A stretch of DNA of 64,000 bases. Origin: Clytia hemisphaerica (lineage: Eukaryota > Cnidaria > Hydrozoa > Leptothecata > Clytiidae). Under the pieces are notes generated by a model that saw nothing but the letters and a program-made list of their open reading frames with translations, did no database searches and was not told the origin of the DNA. Made by a program: the position numbers and the translations under genes. Below are positions 23,701 through 33,190 of this stretch, one piece after another; the first letter of the stretch is position 1, and each line of letters begins with the position of its first letter. The stretch lies in the NCBI GenBank assembly GCA_902728285.1, contig CACVBU010000604.1:1-64000 (forward strand), written 5' to 3'.

Positions 23701-26700
23701 TTTCTAGAATATTAATTTCTTTCTGGACTTCTACCAATTTTCTCAGCACAATTTTCATTTCACTTGAGATTTTTTGGTTCTAAAACTCCGAAATATACAG
23801 ATATTAGGCAAAAATGATTCCCATGGATTATATTTTAAATCAATTTTTATTTATTTATTACTTACTTACTCTCCACTAGCAATAAAACGTACAAATCGGA
23901 AAGAGAAGACAGTTACAGCAGGTAAGCACTATTCATTATAACCAAGCAGTGTGGATGGAGTTTATTTTTTAAAAGTCAGTCCTCTTACATTTATGTAGTG
24001 ATTTTGTTATAAAACTTTACTGCTTTTTATTCTGTTATACAGTCGGTCACGGTCAAGCAAACCAAGCAGCACTTCAACGTACTCGGAAACACCTTCTGAT
24101 GGTAAGCCAAATTGCCAAGCTACGCCATCTCTTGCACTACAATTTTTGAAAAAGTTCCTTCATAAAAGATTTTTTGTACTTTTTGTACTGTACGATGCTT
24201 TCTGAATTGGTATTTTTACAATATTTGCCAACCCTGATATTCGATTCGCAATGCATGAGTAATTTAGTTCTTCGTAATCTGTATCACGAGCAATGGGTCA
24301 TTCCCGTCTGTTTCGTTTCAAAGCTTTGCGTTTTTCAATCTTTTGAGAAATGTTTCTGTAACGTTCGAGGCTTTGGAGATATGTAATGACTAATGAATCT
24401 TTTTTCAATTTTCCAGCTGACTTTCAGAAGAAATATAGCGGTGCAAAAGGAATCTCATCGGATCAACTGTTTGGTACAGGATCTGTAAGTTGTCACTTGT
24501 TTTTCTTTTACGTCCTCAGAAATCCAATCGAAGTCTCGGATTTTCAATATTTTTGAAAGTAATGTGTGCGTGGGCGTGTGCTTTTTATTTTGGGTATCGT
24601 ATTCCTTAATTGAATCTGCAATCCTTCAAGCCTAAAAACAATATTAAAGGACACAAGCCTGTTCAAATGAATTGAACGCACTTCTTTTCAGAAGGCAGGC
24701 CATCATGAACATTAGCACCCGTTTTTCTCAGCCCCAGACACATCTAAAATAAGAAAACCTTTCTATTGATTGACGTGGTAAAAATGTCAAAATTGTCAAC
24801 ATTCAAAACGATTTTAGTCATAACTATTTTCTTGGAAGAGGAAATTTAATTAAAAGTCGTAGGAAACTACTTTGACAGAGCCACAAGTGCGTCATTTAGT
24901 TACTATGGAATTTTAAATTAAGAGCAAGCTACCTCAATATTGATATCAATGTTTTAGAGGTCTAGAGTAAAATAGTGAAAAGGGGTAAAAATTTAAAAAC
25001 CTCAAAATTGTCTTATATATTTTGGATAATAACAGGATGAGAACAACTTTAGGCTTTAATCGCATAAAATAGTGAGAACAACCGAACCGTCAACAAAAAT
25101 GTACTGGTCCTTGTAACAAAAATAGTTTTATTAATTTCGCTTAGCGAAAGTATTACGATAGCCTTTCTGCGGCGGTGTCCTCGGAAAAAAATTAGAAAAC
25201 GAAAGTGTTGATACGGTGGACGAATTCACTAAATTTAATTTACAAATTACACGCTCGTATAGCCACGGACGATTTTCGCGGATTTTCTTTGGATTACGTC
25301 ATATATCTTTGTGTCTTTAGCTCCACAGTTTTGATTTTTTCTTTATTTTCTTATAAGCATATACTTTATAAGAATCAAATCAATAACTCTTGATAGACGG
25401 TAATATACCTTTCGGTAATTAGTTCTTACAAAGTAAACAAGGGATGGCATACAATATGAGCTTACTTATTTTTCTTATAAGCATATATTTTATAAGAATC
25501 AAATCAATAACTCTTGATAGACGGTGATATACCTTTCGGTAATTAGTTCTTACAAAGTAAACAAAGGATGGCGCACAATATGAGCATATTTATTTTTCTT
25601 ATAAGCATATACTTTATAAGAATCAAATCAATAACTCTTCATAGACGGTGATATATAGCTTTCTGTAATTAGTTGTTCCAAAGTAAAACAAGAGATGGCG
25701 CACAATATGAGCATATTCAATTTTCTTATATAAGCATTTGCTTTATAAGAATCAAATAAATAACTTTTGATAGACGGTGATATTACCTTTGTTTATTAGT
25801 TCTTAAAAATTAAACAACAGTTGTTCTTAAATTGGTCTCTTTTTTAGCGATTTTAAGCCTCGTTGTTCTTGTAAAATTGTTTCATCAAGGCTCGATGTAA
25901 AGTAGATTTCAAATTGGCTTCAATCTCTACTTTTTGTTTTTCCTATGTAGTTTAAATTCTAGGCGAAATTTTCGACTTTAAGTCGTCTTGTTTGTATTCA
26001 TAGTCCTCTTCCTTTTTTGTTACAGAGCGACTCAACGAACGACAGGTTAAATCAATACTCTGGTTCGCAGGCTATTTCAAGTGCTGATCTTTTCGGTGAT
26101 GGGCGAAGTAATGGTATGGACTAGTTAAATTTATTCCTATATTGTCAACAACTACCCACCCACCCTTTTGGGCCTTTACTGAATTGGATGAATTATAAAA
26201 AACTACAGTTGACTGTAATTCTATTCGATACGCTCAATTTTTCGATAATATTGAAAGTCATCGTCAAGAAGAAACTCTCATAAAGGACGCTCTACTATTC
26301 GATGTAGTCCCTTTTTCCATGAAATCATATTCCTCCTGAAAATCGAATTAGAGAGTGTCAACCGTACTAAAAAAATACAGACGAATTATACCGATTAATC
26401 GTCAGAGAGGTGAATCACGCATTAATCTCTATGAATACGGGATTACAAACACTCGCGATAATCTTTTCACTCCTACACGTCATTTCAATTAACAGATTAA
26501 CGATTACTACAAAATTAGAGGCATTTTAAAACATTAAATCCCGTTGTAAAAAGAAACCAATTTTTAAGGATAAATTGAGACTTTTGGGTTGAATTTCACC
26601 ATTTCGCAGACTTATTTTTGCAGATTACAATGTGAAATTCTTTCTCCAATTGGGAAACCTTTTAAGAAGAAAGCATTTTTAATTACTTTTCTACACCCAC

Positions 26701-28238
26701 ACTTATTTTTAAATCATTGTCTTGATGAGCAAAAATAGGTTTTCGTTCTGTTAAGTAAGAAAACAACCGTTATCTTATATCGAAACGCCCCCTTTAGCTT
26801 GTGTGTAACACACATTATCCTTTCAAAAATATTTCAACCATGTTCCTATTACAATTGGGTTTATACAGCTCCCTACCACACCCGACTTCAAATTGTTCTG
26901 CTAGAGGTCTTCGTCTAATTACGCTAATTCCTTTCTCTCTCCTTAGGCGCAAGTGGACGGACGGTAGACTATCAAAACCTGAAAGACAGTGTTTCGAACG
27001 TCACTGGAAAGGTAATTTGTGAGTTTGATTTTGAGACCATTACAGAGAGTGGGTTGGTTTAAAGAATTCTGAAGTGGACTTTAAGAACTAAAAGAAAGTC
27101 ATCCCTACCTACCCGTAACCTGTATTTGGGTTGTGTGCTCTAGATAATCTGCCATTGTTATTTACCAAGAATAATTTCAACGAGGAACTATGCCTCCAAT
27201 ACATCTAGTCTTTCCTGGCCTTAAAGTTTGAAATTAAACTGCTTCTACCTATGAAAACACATTGACTTTCATTCAAACCATAGTTTTTTTTAAGTTTTAA
27301 ACATGTGAAGTGAAGACCTTTAAAGTTTTCCGAAAATCAACAGAATTTGTGTTGAGACGGTTTTAAACGAAGATAATTACGTATGATTATTTTCGGACGT
27401 TCTGAGATTTTTGATGCACACTGATTACAAGGCCACTCTAATTAAAGAAAACTGATTTTGGTCTCTTTTAATTTCTTTAATAGCATCTTTTGCAATACCG
27501 CTAAAAATCCCATTAAAAGGTCAATCGAAATCGTTTATGTCAAATTTTATTTTACTGTCCTTCCAACCGAGATTGGCAGCACTGTTATTGGTTTTTCGGG
27601 GAGGAAACTTGTCTCATATTACTAAAACTGTTGACAGTCTAAAAACAGTTCCATTTTGAAATGAATTATGAATTATGTCATTCCCCCTTTTTTCTTTCCC
27701 TGACTTTTTTGCATTACATGTTGTAACAAATACTTTTTATGATTATAATATAAGTCTCTCTGCTACCTCTTGCAAAAATGTTGTTCTACAAACATCAAGT
27801 ATCATAAGGTCTCAAAATCTAAACACAGCTTGAGAGCTCCTTAAAATAAACACTCACAAGATTTCACATTCAGGTTCTAATCCATAGAGGACATTGAAAA
27901 CGGAGAAATCTCTCTCTAATTTGAAACTCTGAATCGAATCAAATGGAAATGGTGAAAATTAACCCCTTTTTACATAGCGTCAAAGAAATAAACCCCTTTT
28001 TACACAGCGTCAAAGATAAGTGTCATTCCTTAATTGGCTTTCGTTCAGAATCCAACAGGATTTCGTTGCCTTTTTGAGGCGGTTATCATCGGTGATTTAA
28101 TTCGATTACAAAATTTTCTTTTCTCGACCTATTTTTATTTTGATACTCCTGTTTTTTTTCATCTTTCAGCTTTCAAGTATGGCTTCAGGAGTGATTGGTA
28201 GCCTACAAACGCGTTATAGTGGGTCTGGAAATTATTAA
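17776..28238 (+). CDS. ARFGAP2/3: ARFGAP2/3-type Arf GTPase-activating protein (5' exon missing)
   Basis: GTPase-activating protein for Arf1 on COPI-coated Golgi membranes. Exons inferred from GT-AG sites with matching phases: 17776-17894, 18539-18611, 18791-18849, 19152-19227, 19507-19651, 19800-19850, 20043-20098, 20269-20304, 20591-20853, 21140-21262, 21558-21611, 23232-23291, 23880-23921, 24043-24101, 24417-24484, 26026-26113, 26947-27011, 28170-28238. They sum to 1506 nt, 501 codons plus TAA. The first exon encodes the ArfGAP zinc finger C-x2-C-x16-C-x2-C (CFDC...CIDC), followed by [12 protein letters not shown] with the catalytic arginine. Later exons give a Lys/Gly-rich block ([17 protein letters not shown]) matching the coat/cargo-binding region of ARFGAP2/3, an RLGMG motif, and C-terminal repeats GISSDQLFG and [10 protein letters not shown], characteristic of the Glo3/ARFGAP2/3 subfamily. 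About 25 N-terminal residues are absent; their exon was not found in the window. Family assignment is very secure; ARFGAP2 versus ARFGAP3 is not resolved. Confidence 0.94.
18147..18523. mobile_element. MITE with TAA target duplication ending next to an ARFGAP exon
   Basis: Terminal inverted repeats GGCGAGACCAATTT... and ...AATTGTCTCGCC continue for about 33 imperfect bases (both arms contain TTGTTGTTCTACGGG or its complement). TAA flanks each side (18144-18146 and 18524-18526), the 3-bp signature of PIF/Harbinger elements. The right end lies 15 bases upstream of the ARFGAP exon at 18539. No coding capacity. Confidence 0.7.
21632..22015. mobile_element. TA-flanked MITE, CTTTAATGGGATAAACTTTCG family
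   Basis: 384 bp with about 40-bp terminal inverted repeats starting CTTTAATGGGATAAACTTTC and containing CGCGGGGATTAAATTTCGCG. TA flanks both ends. It starts 20 bases after the ARFGAP donor at 21612, inside the intron. The interior repeats TTTCGCGG motifs in both orientations. Confidence 0.8.
22068..22794. mobile_element. TA-flanked MITE interrupted by a second MITE
   Basis: Outer element in the same ARFGAP intron. The left end CGTGAACATGAACATATAAA matches the inverted right end, which is split by the insertion at 22464-22785, and TA flanks both sides. Subterminal arms contain GTTGCCGCC and GGTGGCAACGAA. A related, more decayed copy occupies 38411-39075. Confidence 0.65.
22464..22785. mobile_element. 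322-bp MITE with 9-bp target duplication
   Basis: Terminal inverted repeats begin GAGGCCCGGAATCTT and continue through GAGTTAGAAAACTTCGAGTT. A perfect 9-bp duplication TTCATGACG occurs at 22455-22463 and 22786-22794. The interior is a series of CGAGTTAGCTAACTCG palindromes. The start of the window (about 1-90) looks like the tail of a related element ending GGGAATTCCGGGTCTC. Confidence 0.82.
22814..23178 (-). mobile_element. tRNA-derived SINE (minus strand)
   Basis: Read on the minus strand, it starts with a tRNA-like head (A-box-like TAGTGGTGTAGTGG, B-box-like GAGTTCGATACCC), then a core shared with the SINE at 31637 (GTGAATGCTCCTTCGCCCGG, then GGTCAACCCATGCC and GTGAGGGGAATTGGGTA). It then carries a longer body and a short A/T repeat tail (ATCTATTTATCTATT). 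A 9-bp direct repeat CTGGAATAG flanks it (22805-22813 and 23179-23187). It lies in an ARFGAP intron. Confidence 0.8.
23425..23595. mobile_element. Relic of the GGGCTCTTCCAG C-rich MITE family
   Basis: A worn copy resembling the elements at 52143 and 56488: GTGGAGGATATAACATTTTT, several CCCCCGGACA or CCCCCAGACA blocks, then CACCCCCATGTA and TTTTTTGGAAGA. The terminal repeats are no longer well matched. Confidence 0.5.
25330..25830. repeat. Tandem repeat, four units of about 125 bp
   Basis: Each unit contains TTCTTATAAGCATATACTTT, AATCAAATCAATAACTCTTG, TAGACGGT and ATGGCGCACAATATGAGC. Units begin near 25345, 25470, 25595 and 25720 with increasing divergence. The array sits in the ARFGAP intron before the exon at 26026. 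Just upstream (25140-25200) is a CGAAAGTATTACGATAG segment shared with 49352-49430, so the array may belong to a dispersed element. Confidence 0.75.
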
Positions 28239-28257
28239 CGGTGTTGCTTTTATGTGG

Positions 28258-28263
28258 AATAAA
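28258..28263 (+). promoter_or_regulatory. Polyadenylation signal of the ARFGAP gene
   Basis: AATAAA lies 20 bases after the ARFGAP stop codon (28236-28238). It is the first canonical signal downstream and suggests a very short 3' UTR. Cleavage was not verified. Confidence 0.6.
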
Positions 28264-29370
28264 GAAAATTTGATGTTCATAATTTATTATTTTAGCAAAA
28301 TGTATTAATTCTTAATCAATATACGAACTAAGTACATTTTTGTTTCAGTGAAGAGAGTGGAAGGGAACAGTTTTTTTGCAATGAAAACTACTTTTTGAAA
28401 ACAGAAGCCTTTTTGTGATAATCTTCAATAAGGAAAAGTTGAGGTTTCCTTCATTCTTCATCATTTTCCTTTGTAGTTTAAAGGCTTTCTCTCTTTTTTT
28501 CATTTTCTAATGATTTTTTTGTAGCAAATGAGATTTTTGCTTCTAATGATTTTTTTGGTTTATGAGTCGAAGAATACTCATTACATTAATAGAGATGTTC
28601 AGAAAGTGAGAATGATAGACTTTGAGTGATATATTATTTTAGTAAATTTTTTTTGGATTTGATTATTTTTTTGGACACATAGCCTAACACCTACTTTCAA
28701 CTTTCCATTCATAAATCTTCGCATAACAAAAAATTACTGGTATATTAAAATTATTTGAATGAGTTTTGAATTAAAGCTACATAATGTGCAACTTAATTGT
28801 TTCGTCCTTTGGCTAAAATTTTTATTGTATTTTGAAAATGTAATATTTTGAACGGGCCTGTGGATCTTTTCTATTTTTGCTCCCAACCCTTTATCAGAAT
28901 CTTCAATCTTATTTTAAGTCATTTTATTTTAGATTATTTAGTTACTAATAGGAAATTTTAATTTTTTCCATTTATGTATGACAATATGTAAGACCAATAC
29001 TTCATCGTATTCTAATTTTTTTTTTGTTAATTAAAAGTGAAAACGAAAATGCCCTTTAGGATTAAAAAGCTGTTTTCCTATCAGCTTTGACAGTGAGTGA
29101 AATTTTGGCTCCTTATAAAAGATTCACAAAATAGTTCTAATACTTATTTTGTTTACAATGAAATTATGAAAGGATTTTAAAAGAAACCCAAATCTAATGA
29201 ACTCGATTTTTTAAAGTCACCCCCCTGCTATAGGAATTCTCATATTTTTTCCTCTTTTTGTAATGGAGAAAAAAATAACTTGAATAAATTATTATATTGA
29301 ATAATTTCTTTATTTGTTTGTCCTTCATAATTTTATTTCATCCTTTATTTCGCCCCTCCTGAAGACTTTT
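28264..29370. other. Intergenic, no gene recognised
   Basis: AT-rich sequence between the ARFGAP polyadenylation signal and the 29371 transposon. I see no coding domain, RNA or repeat here. Confidence 0.5.
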
Positions 29371-29853
29371 TAGACTAGTAAACTAGTCGTTGAAAACAGA
29401 CCCATATACAAAAAATCAAGCTCCAAATAAAAAGAATCGAAGGGGTGAAGTTGCGTCTCTTTTCTGAATTTCAACGACTAGAAGCTACTTCCCTCAAAAA
29501 ACGTTGTTTAATTTTGCAACTTTTTTTAGGTTTTTGAGAATCCATCCAACTTTTTTGACTAAATGATATTTCATAGTAACATTGAACATGGGAACATATA
29601 AATAAATGAGCATTTCTAAAAACGCAATAAACAGAAAGAAAAATAAATGAAATCCCGCACGGGTCAGACATACAGAAATCTGTATGTCTCTCCTTACGAT
29701 TTTAGGTGAAGAAAAAAAGGCGTTGGAAGTAGCTTCTAGTCGGTTATTTTCCTTTTCTCTCACGTGCGCTGAATATTTAATTAGTGTTTACATTATTTGA
29801 TTGACAGTTTTATTATAAGGTTATAAGTAATAACCGACTAGTTTACTAGTCTA
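29371..29853. mobile_element. 483-bp TAGAC hairpin-terminus MITE
   Basis: The ends read TAGACTAGTAAACTAGTCG and the complement. A perfect 9-bp duplication AAGACTTTT flanks it (29362-29370 and 29854-29862). Each end is itself a palindrome (GACTAGT-AA-ACTAGTC). A second inverted pair (GACTAGAAGCTACTTCC and complement, near 29475 and 29735) lies further in. The first five bases, hairpin layout and 9-bp duplication match the 14710-17595 element. Confidence 0.82.
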
Positions 29854-30709
29854 AAGACTTTTTTGAATATTCCATTTTATCAAAAGCATTTCCCGAAATA
29901 GATCATCGTCTTTTATTACTTTTGATAATGAACACCATAGCTAAAATGTGTTGTTGTTTTTAGCTGGAGAAGCTAAAGCTTTTTGGAAAAATCTTGAATT
30001 TGCAAACGTCGGCAGAGTCGCATCTTGACGTTTTAATGTTTACTTTGGGCCGGTTTCGACGTTTCAAGGAAGACGTCGTCAGTTTTCTTACGTCACTCAA
30101 TTATGCAACGGAAAGTTGAGTTTCAAGTTTCTAATTCTTAAAACATGCGTCAAAATCAGGTTTGTATTTTCTTCCAATCAGTTTCGCTTATAACCTGTTT
30201 CTGAACCATCCTTAATTTGTCTACAAAATGTCATTTTGTGATTTGTGATCATTTTATCATTCCCAGCGAAAGATCTCGAAAAAGCTCGTGGACTGTTGTT
30301 TGTGTACTGTAAGAATTTATTATGACAACGTAACAGTTTAACTCTCTTAATCCTTATTCAAATCATCTTTAAGTTTGGTTTTATGAATGGAAGTTGAGAT
30401 ATATTAATTTAGATTAGTTTACACCTTTAAATTCAAAAATCTTTACGTGTGAGAGGGTGAGAAAATAGCTTAGATACAGTGCAACTGTCAGTTGCTAGCA
30501 ATCAACACAGCATGAACATTATTCACTCAAAGTCAAATACAAGAAGAATTTACCACATTAAATGTATTTATGAAACCTTTGATCGTATTTTACAATTATT
30601 TTTGGAATGACCTAGGAAATTAGCTATAAAAACAGTCAACTATTAAAAAATTTTCTAGTATTTCTTCTGGTATTATATAATATAGTCTGGTATTGACAAC
30701 ATGTATGTA

Positions 30710-31280
30710 CCGTGAAGGCAGGTAACTTGCATCAGTGGAGGCTAACATGCATAGCCATAGCTGTCAACTTCGCCTCACACAAATACGGGAGAGCTCCAAG
30801 TCGGAAAAATTTTCCCCGATAATCCGATTTTGAAAAATCGGGCAATCGGGGAAATTTTCTCGTAAAATCCAATTTTATTGGAAATTTTTTTCGGGAAATT
30901 GGGGAATTTTTCATTCCGATCTTTCAAAATCCAGAAATTTCGCCGTTTGGTTTTTCCAAAATCAGAAAATTTTTGGAAATGCGGGAGAAAATCCCAAAAA
31001 TGCGGGAGATTTGGCAGAATTTTCTTCACGCGGGAGAAATCGTTGACATGCGGGAGTCTCCCGCTCAATGCGGGAGAGTTGACAGCTATGGCATAGCCCT
31101 CAAATATATGACCTGGCTGGTCCTTAAAATACAAAGTTAAATCAAAACAAAAACGGTAGAGTAGAGCTGCGACCGGAGCCACTTAGTTCAATTGTTTTGA
31201 AATTTTGCTGCTTTGATTGGTCAGTCATTTGAGGGCTATGCATGTTAGCCTCCACTGATGCAAGTTACCCGACTTAACGG
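30710..31280. mobile_element. CCGT-ended MITE with TA flanks, carrying a nested insertion
   Basis: Left end CCGTGAAGGCAGGTAACTTG and inverted right end share about 45 bp through CATCAGTGGAGGCTAACATG. TA flanks both ends (30708-30709 and 31281-31282). A shorter copy without the insert occupies 49889-50131. Confidence 0.8.
30755..31091. mobile_element. 337-bp MITE nested in the CCGT-ended MITE
   Basis: Termini CCATAGCTGTCAACT and AGTTGACAGCTATGG, with CATAG duplicated on either side. The interior repeats ATGCGGGAGA, AAATTTTTC and GGGAAATT motifs. The uninterrupted sequence is present in the copy at 49889-50131. Confidence 0.78.
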
Positions 31281-31395
31281 TATGTGTTTGGTGATGGAAA
31301 AATTGAATTTACATTTTGAAAAACCCTTTTTAACCCCAAAATTCCCCAAAAGAGGTCATTCTCTTGGATGGTTTCTAGCAGCTTGGCAGGGAATA

Positions 31396-31573
31396 GACCT
31401 TTTTTTAAAGAGGCAGTCATATTGAATAATTATGTACTCCAGCATAAAAACAATGATACAGCCATGCATAATTACTGTATCATGCATATTTTAAAAATTA
31501 TGCATGGCTGTATCATTGTTTTTATGCTGGAGTACATAATTATTCAACATGGCTGCCTATTTAAAAAAAGGTC
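31396..31573. repeat. 178-bp near-perfect palindrome
   Basis: Arms of about 78 bp (GACCTTTTTTTAAA ... TAATTATGTACTCCAGCATA and complement) around a loop of about 20 bases. The inner 47-48 bases of each arm match perfectly. Probably a fold-back MITE, with potential to extrude a cruciform. Confidence 0.85.
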
Positions 31574-31636
31574 TTTAAAAATTTGACCTTTCAGCAGTCA
31601 AACAGCGACCCTTCTGACGCACGAACATAAGGAGTG

Positions 31637-31879
31637 GTGCCGTGGTATAGTGGTAGTTGACCTTGGCTTCTGTGCAGGAGGCCAGGGTTCGATTCCCACT
31701 CACGGCAGTTCACGTGGCAAGTGAACGTTCCTTCGCCCGGGTCAACCCATGCCATGTGAGGGGAATTGGGTAGTCAGTTCAAGGTGCTGACGGGACGCTC
31801 ATTAGTAAGCGTCTATAGTTGCGAGAATAGGCCTCTACAGCCTCCTGCAACTCAACCAAATAGAAATAGAAATAGAAGG
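31637..31879 (+). mobile_element. tRNA-derived SINE (plus strand)
   Basis: The head (31639-31706) begins GCCGTGGTATAGTGGTAG, has a B-box GGTTCGATTCC and ends CACGGC, pairing with the first six bases like an acceptor stem. The core AAGTGAACGTTCCTTCGCCC, then GGTCAACCCATGCCATGTG, is shared with the SINE at 22814. The tail is a TAGAAA repeat. The anticodon arm is not convincing, so I call it a SINE rather than a tRNA gene. Confidence 0.8.
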
Positions 31880-32326
31880 AAGCACTGGCTTTACCACCAG
31901 GCTTTTTTATCTGAAAAAAAAATTAGCAAATATATACCTGTCCAGACCTGTCAAATTTTGAGAATTGACAAGATGCTGTCTGTATTTTGAAAAATTCGGA
32001 CAAAATCCTTGAATTTCAAAGATACTCTTGGTTGGAGCTTTAGGAAATTTGGGAAGAAATAGACAGAATGAAGAAATCAGGACCCCTGAATCCTGGGTTT
32101 TCCACTGTCCAACTACAGCTAAGCTCTTTCCTGTTGAAAAAGGAACCTCTGGAAAGTCAGCCACTTCAACTGACACTGATTCTTAGTCAGTTATCCTAAC
32201 ATCCCTGAAAACTCCATGGAATTTTTATCTGGGAGGTGAAATCTTATCTCAAACCAAGATGACAAACTTTAAATATTATTGTAAGATTTACTTGGTTGAT
32301 TTTGATCAATGTTGACTTTTTTATTA

Positions 32327-32335
32327 TTTTTCAGA
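32327..32335 (+). other. Probable 3' splice site in the 5' UTR of the WH1 gene
   Basis: TATTTTTCAG follows a T-rich tract and precedes the WH1 start codons by about 40 bases, with no coding sequence between. It implies at least one upstream non-coding exon, not located. Confidence 0.45.
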
Positions 32336-32374
32336 TAAAATCATTTTAATAAGACAAATAAAAGAATTTTATGA

Positions 32375-33094
32375 ATGATACTAAATAATATGGATGACAG
32401 AAAATCTATCGAAGGGAGTGTCAAACTGAAAGATAAAGAACTATTCAAGATAAAACTAGCATTGTCCTCACTAACAAATAGTGTTATTATTTCACCTGTA
32501 ATCGCAACATTGTATACTCAATCTACTAAAGATGATGAAACATGGAATTGTTGTAAAAGAGGAGCACCTGGATTAATTGTATCTCATAATTCAGATTGTG
32601 AGGTTGTCAATTGTCAGTTATGCATTGCAGATCCCGATTCAGGTTTCGCTATTTGGAGAGAATCTATATTACCTAAATCAGAATATAAAGCATCACAGAA
32701 AAACTTTCACACATTTAACTTGATTTCAGATGGAGTTGATAACAAAATGGCTGGAATAAGATTCCCCTCAGACGAGAGTGCTTGCGGTTTTTTAAAAGAT
32801 GTTTTAGACAATATCCCTAAAGAGGGTGTTCGTGCTGATTCTCCTGTCTCTAATAAATCACGAAAACAATCTAAGAAAATCAAGAAAAGTGAAATATCGC
32901 AACCGTGTATGTTTAAACATGTCACTAGCGTGAACAATATGAAATCAAGAGATAAATCACAAAGCATGAAAGTACAATCTACTAAAAGTAAAACAAGTAA
33001 ATATTCTGGCTCTGGGTCTTCGCTGGATGCCCCAGATGCGGACCCACATCATGGTGTTGGTGTGAGACGCAGTAATAGTCTTTTTAAGCGGTGA
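32375..33094 (+). CDS. WH1 (EVH1) domain protein with CRIB-like motif, WASP N-terminus-like
   Basis: Intronless frame of 239 codons. Residues about 20-148 follow the WH1 pattern of WASP family proteins: TWNCCKRGAPGLIV, then FAIWRESILP, FHTF and GIRFPSDESACGFL (compare WASP's W..K..G, LWEQE, FHTF and LNFANEEEA). A basic stretch (KSRKQSKKIKK, 161-171) precedes ISQPCMFKHVTSV (174-186), which fits the CRIB pattern I-S-x-P-x2-F-x-H except for one usual histidine. No proline-rich region or VCA tail follows; the last 50 residues are Ser/Lys-rich and end SNSLFKR. Met6 has the better start context (A at -3, G at +4), and a five-codon upstream frame overlaps the start. A splice acceptor at 32335 suggests a 5' UTR exon upstream. 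Probably a Cdc42/actin-linked adaptor (inference). Confidence 0.72.
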   Translation: MILNNMDDRKSIEGSVKLKDKELFKIKLALSSLTNSVIISPVIATLYTQSTKDDETWNCCKRGAPGLIVSHNSDCEVVNCQLCIADPDSGFAIWRESILPKSEYKASQKNFHTFNLISDGVDNKMAGIRFPSDESACGFLKDVLDNIPKEGVRADSPVSNKSRKQSKKIKKSEISQPCMFKHVTSVNNMKSRDKSQSMKVQSTKSKTSKYSGSGSSLDAPDADPHHGVGVRRSNSLFKR

Positions 33095-33184
33095 AGTTCT
33101 TATGGGTCTGGTTTTATGTGGGTGGGTTTTTTAAAGTCTTATTTTTAAGGCAAAAAGGGTCTTTGTAAATGTAAGTTTTATGAA

Positions 33185-33190
33185 ATTAAA
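33185..33190 (+). promoter_or_regulatory. Possible polyadenylation signal of the WH1 gene
   Basis: ATTAAA variant about 90 bases after the WH1 stop codon, followed by T-rich sequence. Tentative; another AATAAA occurs far downstream near 35213. Confidence 0.35.

Noticed and set aside
31639-31706. Functional tRNA gene
   Set aside because: Acceptor stem and B-box are good, but the anticodon arm does not fold convincingly, and the SINE core and a TAGAAA tail follow directly. Better explained as a SINE head.
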